DNA from: Pseudomonas sp. PDM14
Lineage (GTDB): Bacteria > Pseudomonadota > Gammaproteobacteria > Pseudomonadales > Pseudomonadaceae
NCBI RefSeq assembly: GCF_014851905.1
Contig: NZ_JACVAQ010000002.1
Location: 310,001 to 374,000, forward strand
Direction of reading: 5' to 3'
DNA length: 64,000 bases
A model generated the notes under the pieces. The model was not told the origin of the DNA and searched no databases. It saw only the letters and a program-made list of their open reading frames with translations. A program made the translations under genes and the position numbers. Shown one piece after another: positions 17,562-26,338 of the stretch (its first letter is position 1; the number at the start of each line of letters is the position of its first letter).

Positions 17562-17984
17562 ATGACCCCGACCTTGACGCACCTGGCCCTGCACGTGCCG
17601 GACCTGGATGCCTGCGTACGGTTCTACGAGACCTTTTGCGGCATGCGCGTGATTCACCAGCGTGAAGGCAAGGGCTCGCGCATCGTCTGGATGGCCGAGC
17701 CCGGCAAGGAACACCGCTTCATCTTCGTGATCATGCCCGGCGGTACGGATCGCCAGCTGGCAGAAAACGACTACAGTCACTTCGGCTTCGCCCTGCAGAG
17801 CCGCGAGCAGGTGGATGCCATCGCCGAGACCGCACGCGCCGCCGGCTGCCTGGTCTGGGCACCGCGCGACGAGCCCTACCCGGTCGGGTACTACTGCGGC
17901 CTGCGCGATCCTGCCGGCAACTACGTCGAATTCAGCTACGGCCAGCCACTGGGGCCTGGCGCGGAGCACATGCCGATCCCCTGA
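17562..17984 (+). CDS. VOC (glyoxalase/dioxygenase-fold) family protein
   Basis: The 140-residue protein has two beta-alpha-beta-beta-beta modules. LTHLALHVPDLDACVRFYET starts the first (metal ligand His7), HFGFAL the second, and a Glu ligand lies in GNYVEFSYG. Glyoxalase I, fosfomycin-resistance and ring-cleavage enzymes share this fold; which reaction it catalyses cannot be told. ATG 17562 follows AGGAGG. It is divergent from gor, and that pairing with a glutathione enzyme suggests, but does not prove, a thiol-dependent detoxification role. Confidence 0.85.
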   Translation: MTPTLTHLALHVPDLDACVRFYETFCGMRVIHQREGKGSRIVWMAEPGKEHRFIFVIMPGGTDRQLAENDYSHFGFALQSREQVDAIAETARAAGCLVWAPRDEPYPVGYYCGLRDPAGNYVEFSYGQPLGPGAEHMPIP

Positions 17985-17990
17985 AAACAC

Positions 17991-18014
17991 AAAAGCCACC
18001 CGCAGGTGGCTTTT
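17991..18014. terminator. Bidirectional terminator between the VOC gene and galU
   Basis: AAAAGCCACC and GGTGGCTTTT are perfect complements around CGCA, so the hairpin has a T-run in both directions. It lies between two convergent genes and can end both transcripts. Confidence 0.85.
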
Positions 18015-18032
18015 GCTCACAGCGCCCGCGAA

Positions 18033-18872
18033 TCAGTATGCGCGGCCGGTCTTGTACAGGTTCTCGAAGCAGAAGTTGGTCGCCTCGATGTAACCCTCGG
18101 CACCACCGCAGTCGAAGCGCTTGCCCTTGAACTTGTAGGCAATCACGCAGCCATCCTGGGCCTGCTTCATCAGCGCGTCGGTGATCTGGATTTCACCGCC
18201 CTTGCCCGGCTCGGTATTGGCGATCAGATCGAAGATGTCCGGCGTCAGGATGTAACGGCCGATGATCGCCAGGTTCGACGGTGCGTCTTCCGGCTGCGGC
18301 TTCTCGACCATGGTGTTCACCCGGTAGATGTCGTCGCGAATCATCTCGCCGGCAATCACGCCGTACTTGGAGGTCTCCTCCGGCGGCACTTCCTGAATGG
18401 CGACGATGGAGCAGCGGAACTGGTTGTACAGCTTGACCATTTGCTGCAGCACGCCGTCACCTTCGAGGTTCAGGCAGAGGTCGTCCGCCAGCACCACCGC
18501 GAACGGCTCGTCGCCGATCAGGGGACGGCCGCTGAGGATGGCGTGGCCCAGGCCCTTCATTTCGACCTGGCGGGTGTAGGAGAAGCTGCACTCGTCAATC
18601 AGGCGACGGATACCGACCAGGTACTTCTCCTTGTCGGTGCCCTTGATCTGGTGCTCCAGCTCGTAGCTGATGTCGAAATGGTCTTCCAGCGCGCGCTTGC
18701 CACGGCCGGTAACGATGGAAATTTCGCTCAGACCGGCCTCGAGGGCCTCTTCGACGCCGTACTGGATCAGTGGTTTGTTGACCACTGGCAGCATTTCCTT
18801 GGGCATGGCTTTGGTGGCCGGCAGAAAGCGAGTGCCATAACCGGCGGCCGGAAACAGACATTTCTTGATCAT
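18033..18872 (-). CDS. galU: UTP-glucose-1-phosphate uridylyltransferase
   Basis: This 279-residue enzyme makes UDP-glucose for LPS, exopolysaccharide and trehalose/glycogen-related routes. It starts MIKKCLFPAAGYGTRFLPAT, the nucleotide-binding GxGxRxLP motif, followed by AMPKEMLPVVNKPLIQY. VEKP and GGEIQITDA are the later family motifs. AAGGA precedes ATG 18872. It is the second gene after ugd, 44 bp apart on the same strand, so UDP-glucose synthesis and its oxidation to UDP-glucuronate are cotranscribed. Confidence 0.97.
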   Translation of the reverse strand: MIKKCLFPAAGYGTRFLPATKAMPKEMLPVVNKPLIQYGVEEALEAGLSEISIVTGRGKRALEDHFDISYELEHQIKGTDKEKYLVGIRRLIDECSFSYTRQVEMKGLGHAILSGRPLIGDEPFAVVLADDLCLNLEGDGVLQQMVKLYNQFRCSIVAIQEVPPEETSKYGVIAGEMIRDDIYRVNTMVEKPQPEDAPSNLAIIGRYILTPDIFDLIANTEPGKGGEIQITDALMKQAQDGCVIAYKFKGKRFDCGGAEGYIEATNFCFENLYKTGRAY

Positions 18873-18916
18873 GGGGGTCCTTGGGCGCTGCTGCAGTAAA
18901 TTGTCGCGCAGTCTAA

Positions 18917-20275
18917 TCAGGCGGCATGGGCCTTACAATGCCCCATCGCTGGCCTGCCGACTCCACGATAGATATAGCCCATGGCTGCAAGTTCAACCGA
19001 GTTGTAGATATTCCGCCCATCGAATACCACCGGCATGCGCATACTACTGCGGATGCGCAGCCAATCGGGCTGGCGAAACTGTTTCCACTCGGTGACCAGG
19101 ACCAGCGCGTCAGCACCTTCAACCGCTCCATAAGGTGACTCGCCCAACTGCAGCTGCCCATTCTGCAACGCCTGTTCGTAGCGGCTGGCTACAGCGTTGC
19201 AGGCAACCGGATCGCACGCTTTGACCTGAACACCAGCGGCCAGCAGCGCATCCAGCAGCACCAGGCTCGGCGCTTCGCGCAGGTCGTCTGTCCCCGGTTT
19301 GAACGCCAGCCCCCAGATGGCCACCACGCGCCCCTGCAGATGACCGGCGAAATGCTCGCGCACGGCCTGGAACAGCAACGTCTTCTGCAAGGCATTGCGC
19401 GCCTCGACGGCACGCAGGATGCTCGGCTCGACACCTTCCTGCTCCGCCGTGCGAATCAGCGCGCGCACATCCTTGGGGAAGCACGAGCCCCCGTAACCAC
19501 AGCCGGCATAGATGAAGTGCGTACCGATACGTCGATCACTGCCAATACCGCGACGGACCTCCTCGACATCCACACCAAGGCGCGCACAGAGCCCGGCCAT
19601 TTCATTCATGAATGAGATTTTGGTCGCCAGAAAGGCGTTGGCCGCGTACTTGGTGAACTCGGCAGCACGAATGCCCATGCTCAATACGCGCTCGTGATTA
19701 CGCAGGAACGGCGCGTAAAGACGGCGCAGCAATTCATCGGTCGCCGGCTCATCGCAACCCAGCACGACGCGATCCGGTCGCATGAAATCCTCGACCGCAG
19801 AACCTTCCTTGAGGAATTCGGGGTTGCTCGCCACTCGCACGGTGAGGCTCACGCCACGCGCAGCAAGCCCTTGAGCGATATGCTGCCTGACCCGCTCACC
19901 GGTGCCCACCGGGACCGTCGACTTGTTCACAACCACGGCCGAATGCCGGAGCACACGCCCCAGCTCATCGGCAACCGCGAGCACATGGCTGAGATCGGCC
20001 GAACCGTCCTCGCCGGAGGGCGTACCGACGGCGATGAAGATGATTCCCGCATCGAGCCCATCGGCGAGCTGTGCACTGAAGCTCAGTTGGCCGCTGGCCA
20101 GATGGGCCTTGAGCATGGCTTCGAGACCGGGCTCGTAGATCGGCACCGTGCCTGCCAGCAGCAAATCGAGACGCTTCGGATCGCGCTCGATACAGATGAC
20201 CTGGTTGCCCATCTCGGCAAAGCAGCATGCCGTCACCAGCCCCACGTAGCCCGCACCGATCACACATAGCCGCAT
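18917..20275 (-). CDS. ugd: UDP-glucose 6-dehydrogenase
   Basis: This 452-residue NAD enzyme oxidises UDP-glucose to UDP-glucuronate. The N-terminal Rossmann motif is VIGAGYVGLVTACC (residues 5-18), and the catalytic nucleophile is Cys265 in GCGYGGSCFPKDVR. KSTVPVGTG and FLKEGSA are family signatures. UDP-glucuronate can feed lipid A 4-aminoarabinose and capsule-type polymers; no such downstream genes are in the window. GAGGG precedes ATG 20275. Confidence 0.96.
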   Translation of the reverse strand: MRLCVIGAGYVGLVTACCFAEMGNQVICIERDPKRLDLLLAGTVPIYEPGLEAMLKAHLASGQLSFSAQLADGLDAGIIFIAVGTPSGEDGSADLSHVLAVADELGRVLRHSAVVVNKSTVPVGTGERVRQHIAQGLAARGVSLTVRVASNPEFLKEGSAVEDFMRPDRVVLGCDEPATDELLRRLYAPFLRNHERVLSMGIRAAEFTKYAANAFLATKISFMNEMAGLCARLGVDVEEVRRGIGSDRRIGTHFIYAGCGYGGSCFPKDVRALIRTAEQEGVEPSILRAVEARNALQKTLLFQAVREHFAGHLQGRVVAIWGLAFKPGTDDLREAPSLVLLDALLAAGVQVKACDPVACNAVASRYEQALQNGQLQLGESPYGAVEGADALVLVTEWKQFRQPDWLRIRSSMRMPVVFDGRNIYNSVELAAMGYIYRGVGRPAMGHCKAHAA

Positions 20276-20387
20276 CGTTCAGCCCTCGCCTGCTTTTGCT
20301 GCGATTTGAGCCGATGGCAGTGGCAGACCGATGACGAACCCGCGTCGATTTGATTACAGCACCAGTGCCTGCGGATTATTGCGGGCA

Positions 20388-20416
20388 TAAAAAAGCCCGG
20401 CCTAAGCCGGGCTTTT
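20388..20416 (-). terminator. Intrinsic terminator of oprF
   Basis: AAAAGCCCGGC and GCCGGGCTTTT pair around CTAA with T-runs on both strands. It lies 17 bp past the oprF stop. Its plus-strand reading faces no gene, because ugd starts on the minus strand at 20275. Confidence 0.85.
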
Positions 20417-20432
20417 CTAAAGCTTCGACCAA

Positions 20433-21470
20433 TTACTTGGCTTGAGCTTCCACTTCAGCTTCTACGCGACGGTTAACAGCGCGACCGGCGTCGGTTGCGT
20501 TGTCAGCTACCGGGCGGGATTCGCCGTAGCCTACCGAGTTGACGCGCTCGCCGCCTACACCGTACTGGTTGACCAGAACGTCACGAACAGCGTTGGCACG
20601 ACGCTCGGACAGCTTCTGGTTGTAAGCGTCAGTACCGACGGAGTCAGTGTGACCTTCAACAGTAGTAGCGGTTTGCGGGTACTGGTTCATGAAGTCGGCC
20701 AGGTTTTTGATGTCTCCGTAGCTTTCTTCTTTGACCTTGGACTTGTCGAAGTCGAATTTCACGTCCAGTTCAACGCGGACGACTTCGGCAACAGCCGGGC
20801 AACCGTCAGCATCGACAGTGGTGTTGGCCGGGGTGTCCGGGCACTTGTCGACGTTGTCGCAAACGCCATCGTTGTCGCTGTCGGCGCAGACTTCTGCAAC
20901 CGGCTCAGCAGCAGGCTCAGCAGCAGGCTTGGAGCCGCCACCGAAGTTCAGACCGATACCGATGCTCGGCGCCCACTCGGTGTCGCCTTGGTCGATGTTG
21001 TACTGAGCTTCAACGCCGGCACGGGCGTAGAAGTTCTCGGTGAAGTACAGTTTTGCACCGCCGCCCAGGTTAGCGAAGGTGGAACCGTTACGACCGCTGC
21101 GGCCGTTCTGACCGATGCTCTGGTCGGAGAAGCCAGCCGACACGTACGGACGCAGGGTGTCGCCCGGAGCGTTGAAGTGGTACAGGGCGTCCAGTGCAGT
21201 GTTGGAGCCTTTGATGTTACGACCGTCGTCGCTACGTGCGTTGTGCACTTCGTCGTAGCCCAGGCGCAGCTCTACGTCGTCGGTCAGGAAGTAACCGATG
21301 GAGCCACCGAACAGGTTCCCGTCGTTCTTGAAGTCACGAGCGCTATCGAACTGCTGTTTCTTGGCGAAGCCTTCCAGCTCGACTGCACCTTGGCCTTGGG
21401 CCAGTGCGTTCAGCGAAGACGCAGCAATCAGAGAACCGATTACAACGCCCAAGGTGTTTTTCAATTTCAT
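20433..21470 (-). CDS. oprF: Major outer membrane porin OprF (OmpA family)
   Basis: The 345-residue protein has a signal peptide (MKLKNTLGVVIGSLIAASSL, cleaved after ALA near residue 24) and an eight-stranded barrel domain. A linker with repeated Pro-Ala-Glu (PAAEPAAEPVAE) and a four-Cys calcium-type loop (CADSDNDGVCDNVDKCPD) follow. The peptidoglycan-binding OmpA domain has VEGHTDSVGTDAYNQKLSE. It anchors the outer membrane to the wall and acts as a slow, non-specific porin. In relatives it is transcribed from both its own and SigX-dependent promoters; the 115-bp gap after sigX fits that. Confidence 0.97.
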   Translation of the reverse strand: MKLKNTLGVVIGSLIAASSLNALAQGQGAVELEGFAKKQQFDSARDFKNDGNLFGGSIGYFLTDDVELRLGYDEVHNARSDDGRNIKGSNTALDALYHFNAPGDTLRPYVSAGFSDQSIGQNGRSGRNGSTFANLGGGAKLYFTENFYARAGVEAQYNIDQGDTEWAPSIGIGLNFGGGSKPAAEPAAEPVAEVCADSDNDGVCDNVDKCPDTPANTTVDADGCPAVAEVVRVELDVKFDFDKSKVKEESYGDIKNLADFMNQYPQTATTVEGHTDSVGTDAYNQKLSERRANAVRDVLVNQYGVGGERVNSVGYGESRPVADNATDAGRAVNRRVEAEVEAQAK

Positions 21471-21585
21471 CCGTAAATCCCCATCGTGTTATGACTGTGA
21501 GTTGCCCTACGGTCATGTGGAACAACTTGGCGGCAATTCTACCAGAAGTTCGTACCGTCCAGGCCTTCAGATAGTGCTAACCAGA

Positions 21586-22176
21586 TTAAGTTTCACCAAT
21601 TTTGACGAAATTTTCACGCAGCTTGTCCAAGGCACGCTTGTACCTCATTTTGGTAGCGCTGAGGCCCATGTGCATGATGTCGGCGATCTCCTGAAACTCC
21701 AGTTCGGCCACGAATCTCAGCACCAGAATTTCCCTGTCGATCGGATTCACATGAATCAGCCAACGATCCAGACCGCCCTTCTCTTCAGGCTTCGGCGCTT
21801 TTTCTTCGGACGCCTCTTCAAGAGGATCGAGGCTCAGGGCGTCGAGCAGACGGCGCTTCCGCCGTTCTTTGCGATATTGGGTAATACACTCGTTATACGT
21901 AATGCTATATAGCCAGGTCTTGAACTTGGACTTGCCTTCGAAGTTCTTCAGGCCGTAAAGCACTTTGAGCATGACTTCCTGACAAACATCGTCGGCGTCA
22001 CGGTCATTACCGAGATAGCGGGCGCAGACGTTGAACAATGTGCGCTGATAGCGGCGCATGAGCTCTTCGTAGGCACGCGTGATATGAAAGAGTTCGACAT
22101 GCGCACGCTGAACCAGCTCTTCATCCGAGAGCTCGCGCGGGTCGTAACGCGTAGAAAGCGATTGGCCTTTGTTCAA
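21586..22176 (-). CDS. sigX: ECF RNA polymerase sigma factor SigX
   Basis: This 196-residue ECF sigma factor has region 2 (ARYLGNDRDADDVCQEVMLK, KTWLYSITYNECI) and region 4 (DREILVLRFVAELEFQEIAD, LSATKMRYKRALDKL), separated by an acidic linker. It matches P. aeruginosa SigX nearly residue for residue. SigX controls fatty acid and membrane homeostasis genes and oprF. Translation appears to start at TTG (22176), which aligns with the known N-terminus MNK. It lies upstream of oprF and downstream of cmpX on the same strand, and no dedicated anti-sigma gene is adjacent. Confidence 0.96.
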   Translation of the reverse strand: MNKGQSLSTRYDPRELSDEELVQRAHVELFHITRAYEELMRRYQRTLFNVCARYLGNDRDADDVCQEVMLKVLYGLKNFEGKSKFKTWLYSITYNECITQYRKERRKRRLLDALSLDPLEEASEEKAPKPEEKGGLDRWLIHVNPIDREILVLRFVAELEFQEIADIMHMGLSATKMRYKRALDKLRENFVKIGET

Positions 22177-22265
22177 AACAGGACGTGCCGACAGTCAGGA
22201 CAGGTGGCAGCCACTGCCCGAAAAACAGGGCTCAGCGTGGCTGCATACAATAGCAGGATCGTGGA

Positions 22266-23090
22266 TCAGCGGCTGCGAACTCGCTGTTCCAGCAGCGCAC
22301 GGTTGGCCACGGAGACCAGCTCGCCATCCTCGGTCAGGAGGATGGTCTTGACCGTACCGATCTCTTCGATCACCCCTACGACCTCGTCGATCGTCACTTG
22401 TTGCCCGACCTCATACAACTCGCGGACATAGATGCCAGCGAGAATCTGCCCGGCGATGTCGCGACTGCCCAGCCCCAACGCCAGCGCAACAGCAAGGCCG
22501 ACCGAGATCAGCACGATGGCGATGACGTTGTTGAGCAGATCGGTCTTCACTTCCAGCTGGCCTATAGCCACCGAGATGCTGATGATGATGACCAGTCCCT
22601 GGGCGATGCGCCCCAGGCCATTGGCGTAATCGAGACCGACGCCCTCGGCTGCGCCGCGCACCAGCCCGCTGACCAGTTGCGCCAGCAGCACACCGGCGAG
22701 CAGCACCAGCGCAGCACCAAAGACCTTCGGCAGGTACAGGGCCAGCACGTCCAGGGTCGCGGAAACCCGCTCCAGCCCCAGAGACTCGGCTGCAGAAACC
22801 AGGAAGATGAGCAATACGAACCAGTAGACGATTTTGCCGATCAGCGTCGATACCGAAACCTGGATACCCGCACGAGCCAGTATCTTGGTCAGGCCGGTTC
22901 CAGCCATCAGTCGATCCAGACCTACCTTGGCGAGCAGCTTGGACAGCAGGGTGTCCAGCAGTTTGGCGACCACGAAGCCTAGCAGCACCAGGATCAGTGC
23001 CACGAACAGGTTCGGGATGAAGCTGGCTACCTTGGTCCACAACGCTGTCATCGCGGTGACCAGGCTATGAGTCCAGGGGTCGAGTTCCAT
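22266..23090 (-). CDS. cmpX: Mechanosensitive-channel-like membrane protein CmpX
   Basis: The 274-residue inner membrane protein has several N-terminal and central helices with a conserved repeat (VVAKLLDTLLSKLLAKVGLD), then a MscS-like beta domain near the end (IAGQILAGIYVRELYEVGQQ, VTIDEVVGVIEEIGTVKTIL). CmpX in P. aeruginosa influences cell-envelope state and SigX/AlgU activity. Its start is one base after the crfX stop, so the two are coupled. sigX follows 89 bp downstream. Confidence 0.93.
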   Translation of the reverse strand: MELDPWTHSLVTAMTALWTKVASFIPNLFVALILVLLGFVVAKLLDTLLSKLLAKVGLDRLMAGTGLTKILARAGIQVSVSTLIGKIVYWFVLLIFLVSAAESLGLERVSATLDVLALYLPKVFGAALVLLAGVLLAQLVSGLVRGAAEGVGLDYANGLGRIAQGLVIIISISVAIGQLEVKTDLLNNVIAIVLISVGLAVALALGLGSRDIAGQILAGIYVRELYEVGQQVTIDEVVGVIEEIGTVKTILLTEDGELVSVANRALLEQRVRSR

Positions 23091-23091
23091 A

Positions 23092-23334
23092 TCAGTCAGC
23101 CTTCTGTTCAGTACGTGCGGAAACGGAGCGCGAAACCGGCGTCACATGGTGCGAGCCGTTGTTGAGCGCGATCATCATGGCCTCGAAGCAATGCCCGATC
23201 AGGCTGAACAGATCGCCAACACCGACCTGCCGATTGGCCGTCTTGAGGACGCGACCAAGGGTAGCGTCATCGTCGTGCGGGGTTGCGTGCGAGCGCAAAA
23301 GATCTCGCAGGGATTCTTCGAATGGATCGTGCAT
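23092..23334 (-). CDS. crfX: CrfX-like small protein
   Basis: The 80-residue cytoplasmic protein starts MHDPFEESLRDLLRSHATPH and has a conserved mid-segment GVGDLFSLIGHCFEAMMIAL. Position and sequence match CrfX, the first gene of the crfX-cmpX-sigX unit in P. aeruginosa, linked to cold-shock and envelope responses. There is no signal peptide. It is immediately followed by cmpX. Confidence 0.88.
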   Translation of the reverse strand: MHDPFEESLRDLLRSHATPHDDDATLGRVLKTANRQVGVGDLFSLIGHCFEAMMIALNNGSHHVTPVSRSVSARTEQKAD

Positions 23335-23389
23335 ACGCGCCTCGCGTGAGTATGTTGCCTAGACGTGCCCGCCATTGGCAGCGTCACAT

Positions 23390-24385
23390 CTACAGCCAGC
23401 GCAATCGCCGGAACAGCCACCACTGGAACGTGGCTACGCCGCCGATCAGCGCGCAGGCAATCATGAAACCGTGGTCGCTGGACACACCCGGCAGGCCACC
23501 AACGTTTACGCCGAGAAGCCCGGTAATGAAGCTCATCGGCAGAAAAAAGCCGGTGATGATACTCAAGCGGTACATCGTCCGGTTCATCTTCTCGCTCAGC
23601 CGCCGGTGTTCGGACTCCAGCACCAGCCCTACCCGCTCGCGAATCAGCTCCAGCTCTTCCAGATACCGCGTCAGGCTGTTGTTGAGCTCGTTCCAGTAGT
23701 TGGTGTCGCTCTCGACGAACCAGCTGAAGCCGTTGCGCGCCAGCTGCGCATAGATGTCCCGCTGTGGTGCGAGGAATCTTCGCAGCCCTGCGGCACGTCG
23801 GCGGACCTGCAGCATTAGCCCGTGCTCCGGCATGTAGCGCTCGTCCGCGTCGAGGTGTTCTTCCTGGCCGTCAACCTGTTCGGAAAGACTGCTTACCAGC
23901 GCATCCACGCGATCGGTCAGGTAGTGCGCCAGATACAGGATCAGCTCTGCGGACGTCTTCGGCCCGCTGCCTTTTTCCAATTGGGCGATCAGCTCTTCGG
24001 TCGCCCACAAAGGCCGCAGACGCAGAGAAATAGTGCGCTTCGCGTCGGCGAAGATACGCACGGAGACCATGTCTTCCGGTTGCGCATCGGGATTCAGATT
24101 GACCCCGCGCAGAAACAGCAGCAACTCGTTACCCGGCAACGCCAGCAAGCGTGGCCGGGTATTTTCCTCCAGCAGCAGGTCACAGCTGAAACGACTGAGG
24201 CCACTCTGCTCGCGCAACCAGGTCTGCGCCAACGGGTGGCCGCGGTCCCAATGCAGCCAGATACTTTCTTCATCGCCGAGCTGCAGGTCCTCCAACTCGG
24301 CACGGGTAACGGCCCGGGCACCACCGCGTCCATCAAGGACATAGGCGTGCACCAGCCCCCACTGAAGATTGTCTTGCTCCTGCAT
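23390..24385 (-). CDS. cmaX: CorA/ZntB-family divalent cation transporter (CmaX)
   Basis: The 331-residue protein has a long cytoplasmic N-terminal domain rich in charged helices (EQVDGQEEHLDADERYM region). Two C-terminal membrane helices bracket the pore motif GVNVGG (about residue 297), which differs from the GMN of classical CorA and is typical of ZntB. It probably moves Zn2+ or other divalent cations with protons. In P. aeruginosa the homologue at this position is named CmaX. The gene lies just upstream of crfX on the same strand. Confidence 0.92.
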   Translation of the reverse strand: MQEQDNLQWGLVHAYVLDGRGGARAVTRAELEDLQLGDEESIWLHWDRGHPLAQTWLREQSGLSRFSCDLLLEENTRPRLLALPGNELLLFLRGVNLNPDAQPEDMVSVRIFADAKRTISLRLRPLWATEELIAQLEKGSGPKTSAELILYLAHYLTDRVDALVSSLSEQVDGQEEHLDADERYMPEHGLMLQVRRRAAGLRRFLAPQRDIYAQLARNGFSWFVESDTNYWNELNNSLTRYLEELELIRERVGLVLESEHRRLSEKMNRTMYRLSIITGFFLPMSFITGLLGVNVGGLPGVSSDHGFMIACALIGGVATFQWWLFRRLRWL

Positions 24386-24436
24386 CGGCTACCGCTACCT
24401 CTCTGCTAAGCCCCGTCTCTCAACGGGAGCGGCGGA

Positions 24437-24925
24437 TCATTCCGGCATTTTCAGGGCTTGGGGGGAAACGACGATGCCGTTGTTGTCGGCATAGACGAAC
24501 TCACCCGGGCGGAAGGTGACGCCGCCAAAGGTGACCACGACATTGAGGTCGCCGATGTTGCGCTTGTCGGTCTTCAGCGGGTTGCTGGCCAGCGCCTGCA
24601 CGCCCAGGTCGGTCTGCGCCAGGACGTCGACGTCACGCACGCAGCCATAGATGACCATTCCTTCCCAGCCGTTCTTCGCCGCCTTCTCGGCGATCATGTC
24701 GCCCAGCAGCGCGCGACGCAGCGAGCCGCCGCCATCGACCACCAGCACCTTGCCCTTGCCAGACTCATCGGCCTGGGACTTCACCAGCGAATTGTCCTCA
24801 TGACATTTGACGGTGACGATCTCGCCGCCGAAGGAATCGCGCCCACCGAAGTTGGCGAACATGGGCTCGACCACCTGCACCAGTTCCGGGTAGGCGTCAC
24901 ACAGGTCGGGAGTGATGTATTGCAT
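24437..24925 (-). CDS. rraA: Regulator of RNase E activity A
   Basis: The 162-residue protein begins [20 protein letters not shown] and has the RraA core [19 protein letters not shown] and [14 protein letters not shown]. RraA binds RNase E and limits mRNA decay; the fold is shared with class II aldolase-like HMG/CHA aldolases. ATG 24925 follows AAGGAG; the frame runs upstream without support. It begins 26 bp past the stop of a decayed Rieske gene. Confidence 0.95.
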   Translation of the reverse strand: MQYITPDLCDAYPELVQVVEPMFANFGGRDSFGGEIVTVKCHEDNSLVKSQADESGKGKVLVVDGGGSLRRALLGDMIAEKAAKNGWEGMVIYGCVRDVDVLAQTDLGVQALASNPLKTDKRNIGDLNVVVTFGGVTFRPGEFVYADNNGIVVSPQALKMPE

Positions 24926-24950
24926 GGGAAAGCTCCTTCTTAGGAAATGA

Positions 24951-25238
24951 TCAGAGATCGACACCAACACGCTCGCCATCGTAGGCGAGAGTGAAGCGCT
25001 TGAGGCTGCTGCACGAGGCATTCAGCCCCGGCCCGATCAACAGGCTGAATGCCAGGTTGTGCCGCGAACAGCACAGGACCGCGCCAGTCAGAATCGCGTC
25101 GAGCCCTGGTGCGGGGAGCGGTTCTCGACAACACGCGCTGGCTCTTTACCACGGTCAGCAGCAAGCGGCCCCACCCCATTGAACTTGCTGGCGATAACCC
25201 TCATTGAGGTTGATCACGCGTTCAAGTGCGATGAACAT
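24951..25238 (-). pseudogene. Decayed Rieske [2Fe-2S] ferredoxin gene
   Basis: No single frame is open, but four consecutive segments reconstruct one Rieske-type protein: MFIALERVINLNEGYRQQVQ, then RLLLTVVKSQRV, then VENRSPHQGS, then LDAILTGAVLCCSRHNLAFS to [14 protein letters not shown] and TGA. Each junction (near 25175, 25133 and 25098) shifts frame by +2, as expected from a one-base deletion. Three such shifts bring the reading back to the ATG frame, so start 25238 and stop 24951 are in phase (288 nt). The first cluster motif CxH has become SPH (Cys to Ser); the second, CxxH (CSRH), is intact. A GAGGA ribosome site precedes the ATG. Confidence 0.75.
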
Positions 25239-25306
25239 GCCGGCATCCTCAAGCAGCCAGGCTGCAATGCGGCATATCTTAGCCGCATGCCAGAGCCCTT
25301 GTAACC

Positions 25307-26275
25307 TCAGTCCTGTGCGATCTCGCTCGGCAAACGCCCCACGCTCAGCCAATGCGCCACCAGCGGCCAGACTTCCTGCTGCGCCTCTTTGCTGATGAGC
25401 ATTTCGACGTGACCGTAGTCACTGGCAAACCCTTGCTCCTTCGCCAGGCACAGATAGCGGCTCGGTACTGCCTTGAACTGCTCGGCGAGCTTGCGACAGG
25501 CCCAGGCCGGATCCTGCTGATCGCCAGCCGCGGTGACGGCCAACACAGGCACCTGTACCTCACTCAAACCTGCCCACCAGTCGCGCTCGGCATCACCGAA
25601 ACGGCCAAACAGGCGATGCCAGCGCAGGCTTTCCAGCACCAGCCCCATCGGCTCGTCCTCGGGGCCGCGCTTGAAGCGAGAACCGGACACATGATCGAAG
25701 CCCTTGAGCAGCAATCGGCTCCCCCACTCCAGCGGTGGTAGCTTGAGTGGCCAGTACACGCGACTGACCTGGCTCCCAAACAGCGCCACCGATGCAGCCG
25801 ACTGTTCGTTCAGATAATGCCCACCCAGGGCCGCGGCCAGCGTGATGCCGCCGAGCGAATGCCCCACCCAGTGCGGCATCTGCCCAGACTGCTCGCGGAC
25901 GAAGGCTGCAATGGCCGGAAGGTCATAGCGGGCGTAGTCCGCCACGGTATTGCCCGAATAGGACTGGTTGCGCGGCGACAGGCCGTGCCCGCGCATTTCC
26001 GCGATCCACACATCGAAACCGGCACGCGCCAGGTGCGGCCCCAGGCCGATGCCTTTCGGCGAATACCAGAAGCGACGATTGGAAAAACTGCCGTGCAGCA
26101 GGATGACCGGCACGCCGCGCTGTTCCTGATTGGCCACGCCGAGGCGGGTCAGGGCCAGCTCCACGGAATAGTCGGGGCTATTGCCTGGTTTGAGGCGATA
26201 GACGTCCTCGCTCAGGTCGCCGCGAAATTCGGCACTGAGCAAGGCGACGGGGAACAACTCACTACTGCTTTGCAT
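25307..26275 (-). CDS. Alpha/beta hydrolase (lipase/esterase-like)
   Basis: The 322-residue cytoplasmic hydrolase has an oxyanion strand VPVILLHGSFSNRRFWYSP (about residue 60) and the nucleophile elbow HWVGHSLGGITLAAAL (Ser in GHSLG, about residue 140). A late His lies in SDYGHVEMLISKEA. WIAEMRGHGLSPRN is typical of esterase relatives. The substrate is unknown. Start MQSSSELF at 26275 is preferred over the longer frame, which would enter the ppsA terminator. It lies between ppsA and the decayed Rieske gene, all on the minus strand. Confidence 0.88.
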   Translation of the reverse strand: MQSSSELFPVALLSAEFRGDLSEDVYRLKPGNSPDYSVELALTRLGVANQEQRGVPVILLHGSFSNRRFWYSPKGIGLGPHLARAGFDVWIAEMRGHGLSPRNQSYSGNTVADYARYDLPAIAAFVREQSGQMPHWVGHSLGGITLAAALGGHYLNEQSAASVALFGSQVSRVYWPLKLPPLEWGSRLLLKGFDHVSGSRFKRGPEDEPMGLVLESLRWHRLFGRFGDAERDWWAGLSEVQVPVLAVTAAGDQQDPAWACRKLAEQFKAVPSRYLCLAKEQGFASDYGHVEMLISKEAQQEVWPLVAHWLSVGRLPSEIAQD

Positions 26276-26289
26276 ACTGTTTCTTGCAC

Positions 26290-26317
26290 AAAAAAGGGCG
26301 GGTAACACCCGCCCTTC
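26290..26317 (-). terminator. Intrinsic terminator of ppsA
   Basis: Read on the minus strand, AAGGGCGGGT and ACCCGCCCTT form a perfect 10-bp stem around a GTT-type loop and are followed by TTTT. It lies 22 bp past the ppsA stop and just ahead of the hydrolase start. Confidence 0.85.
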
Positions 26318-26338
26318 GTTGATGGATGGCGACCGGAA

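Noticed and set aside
24940..25179. A 79-codon minus-strand ORF overlapping the Rieske remnant
   Set aside because: Only its first part corresponds to a Rieske segment; the rest is out of frame with the conserved CSRH block. It is a by-product of the frameshifts.
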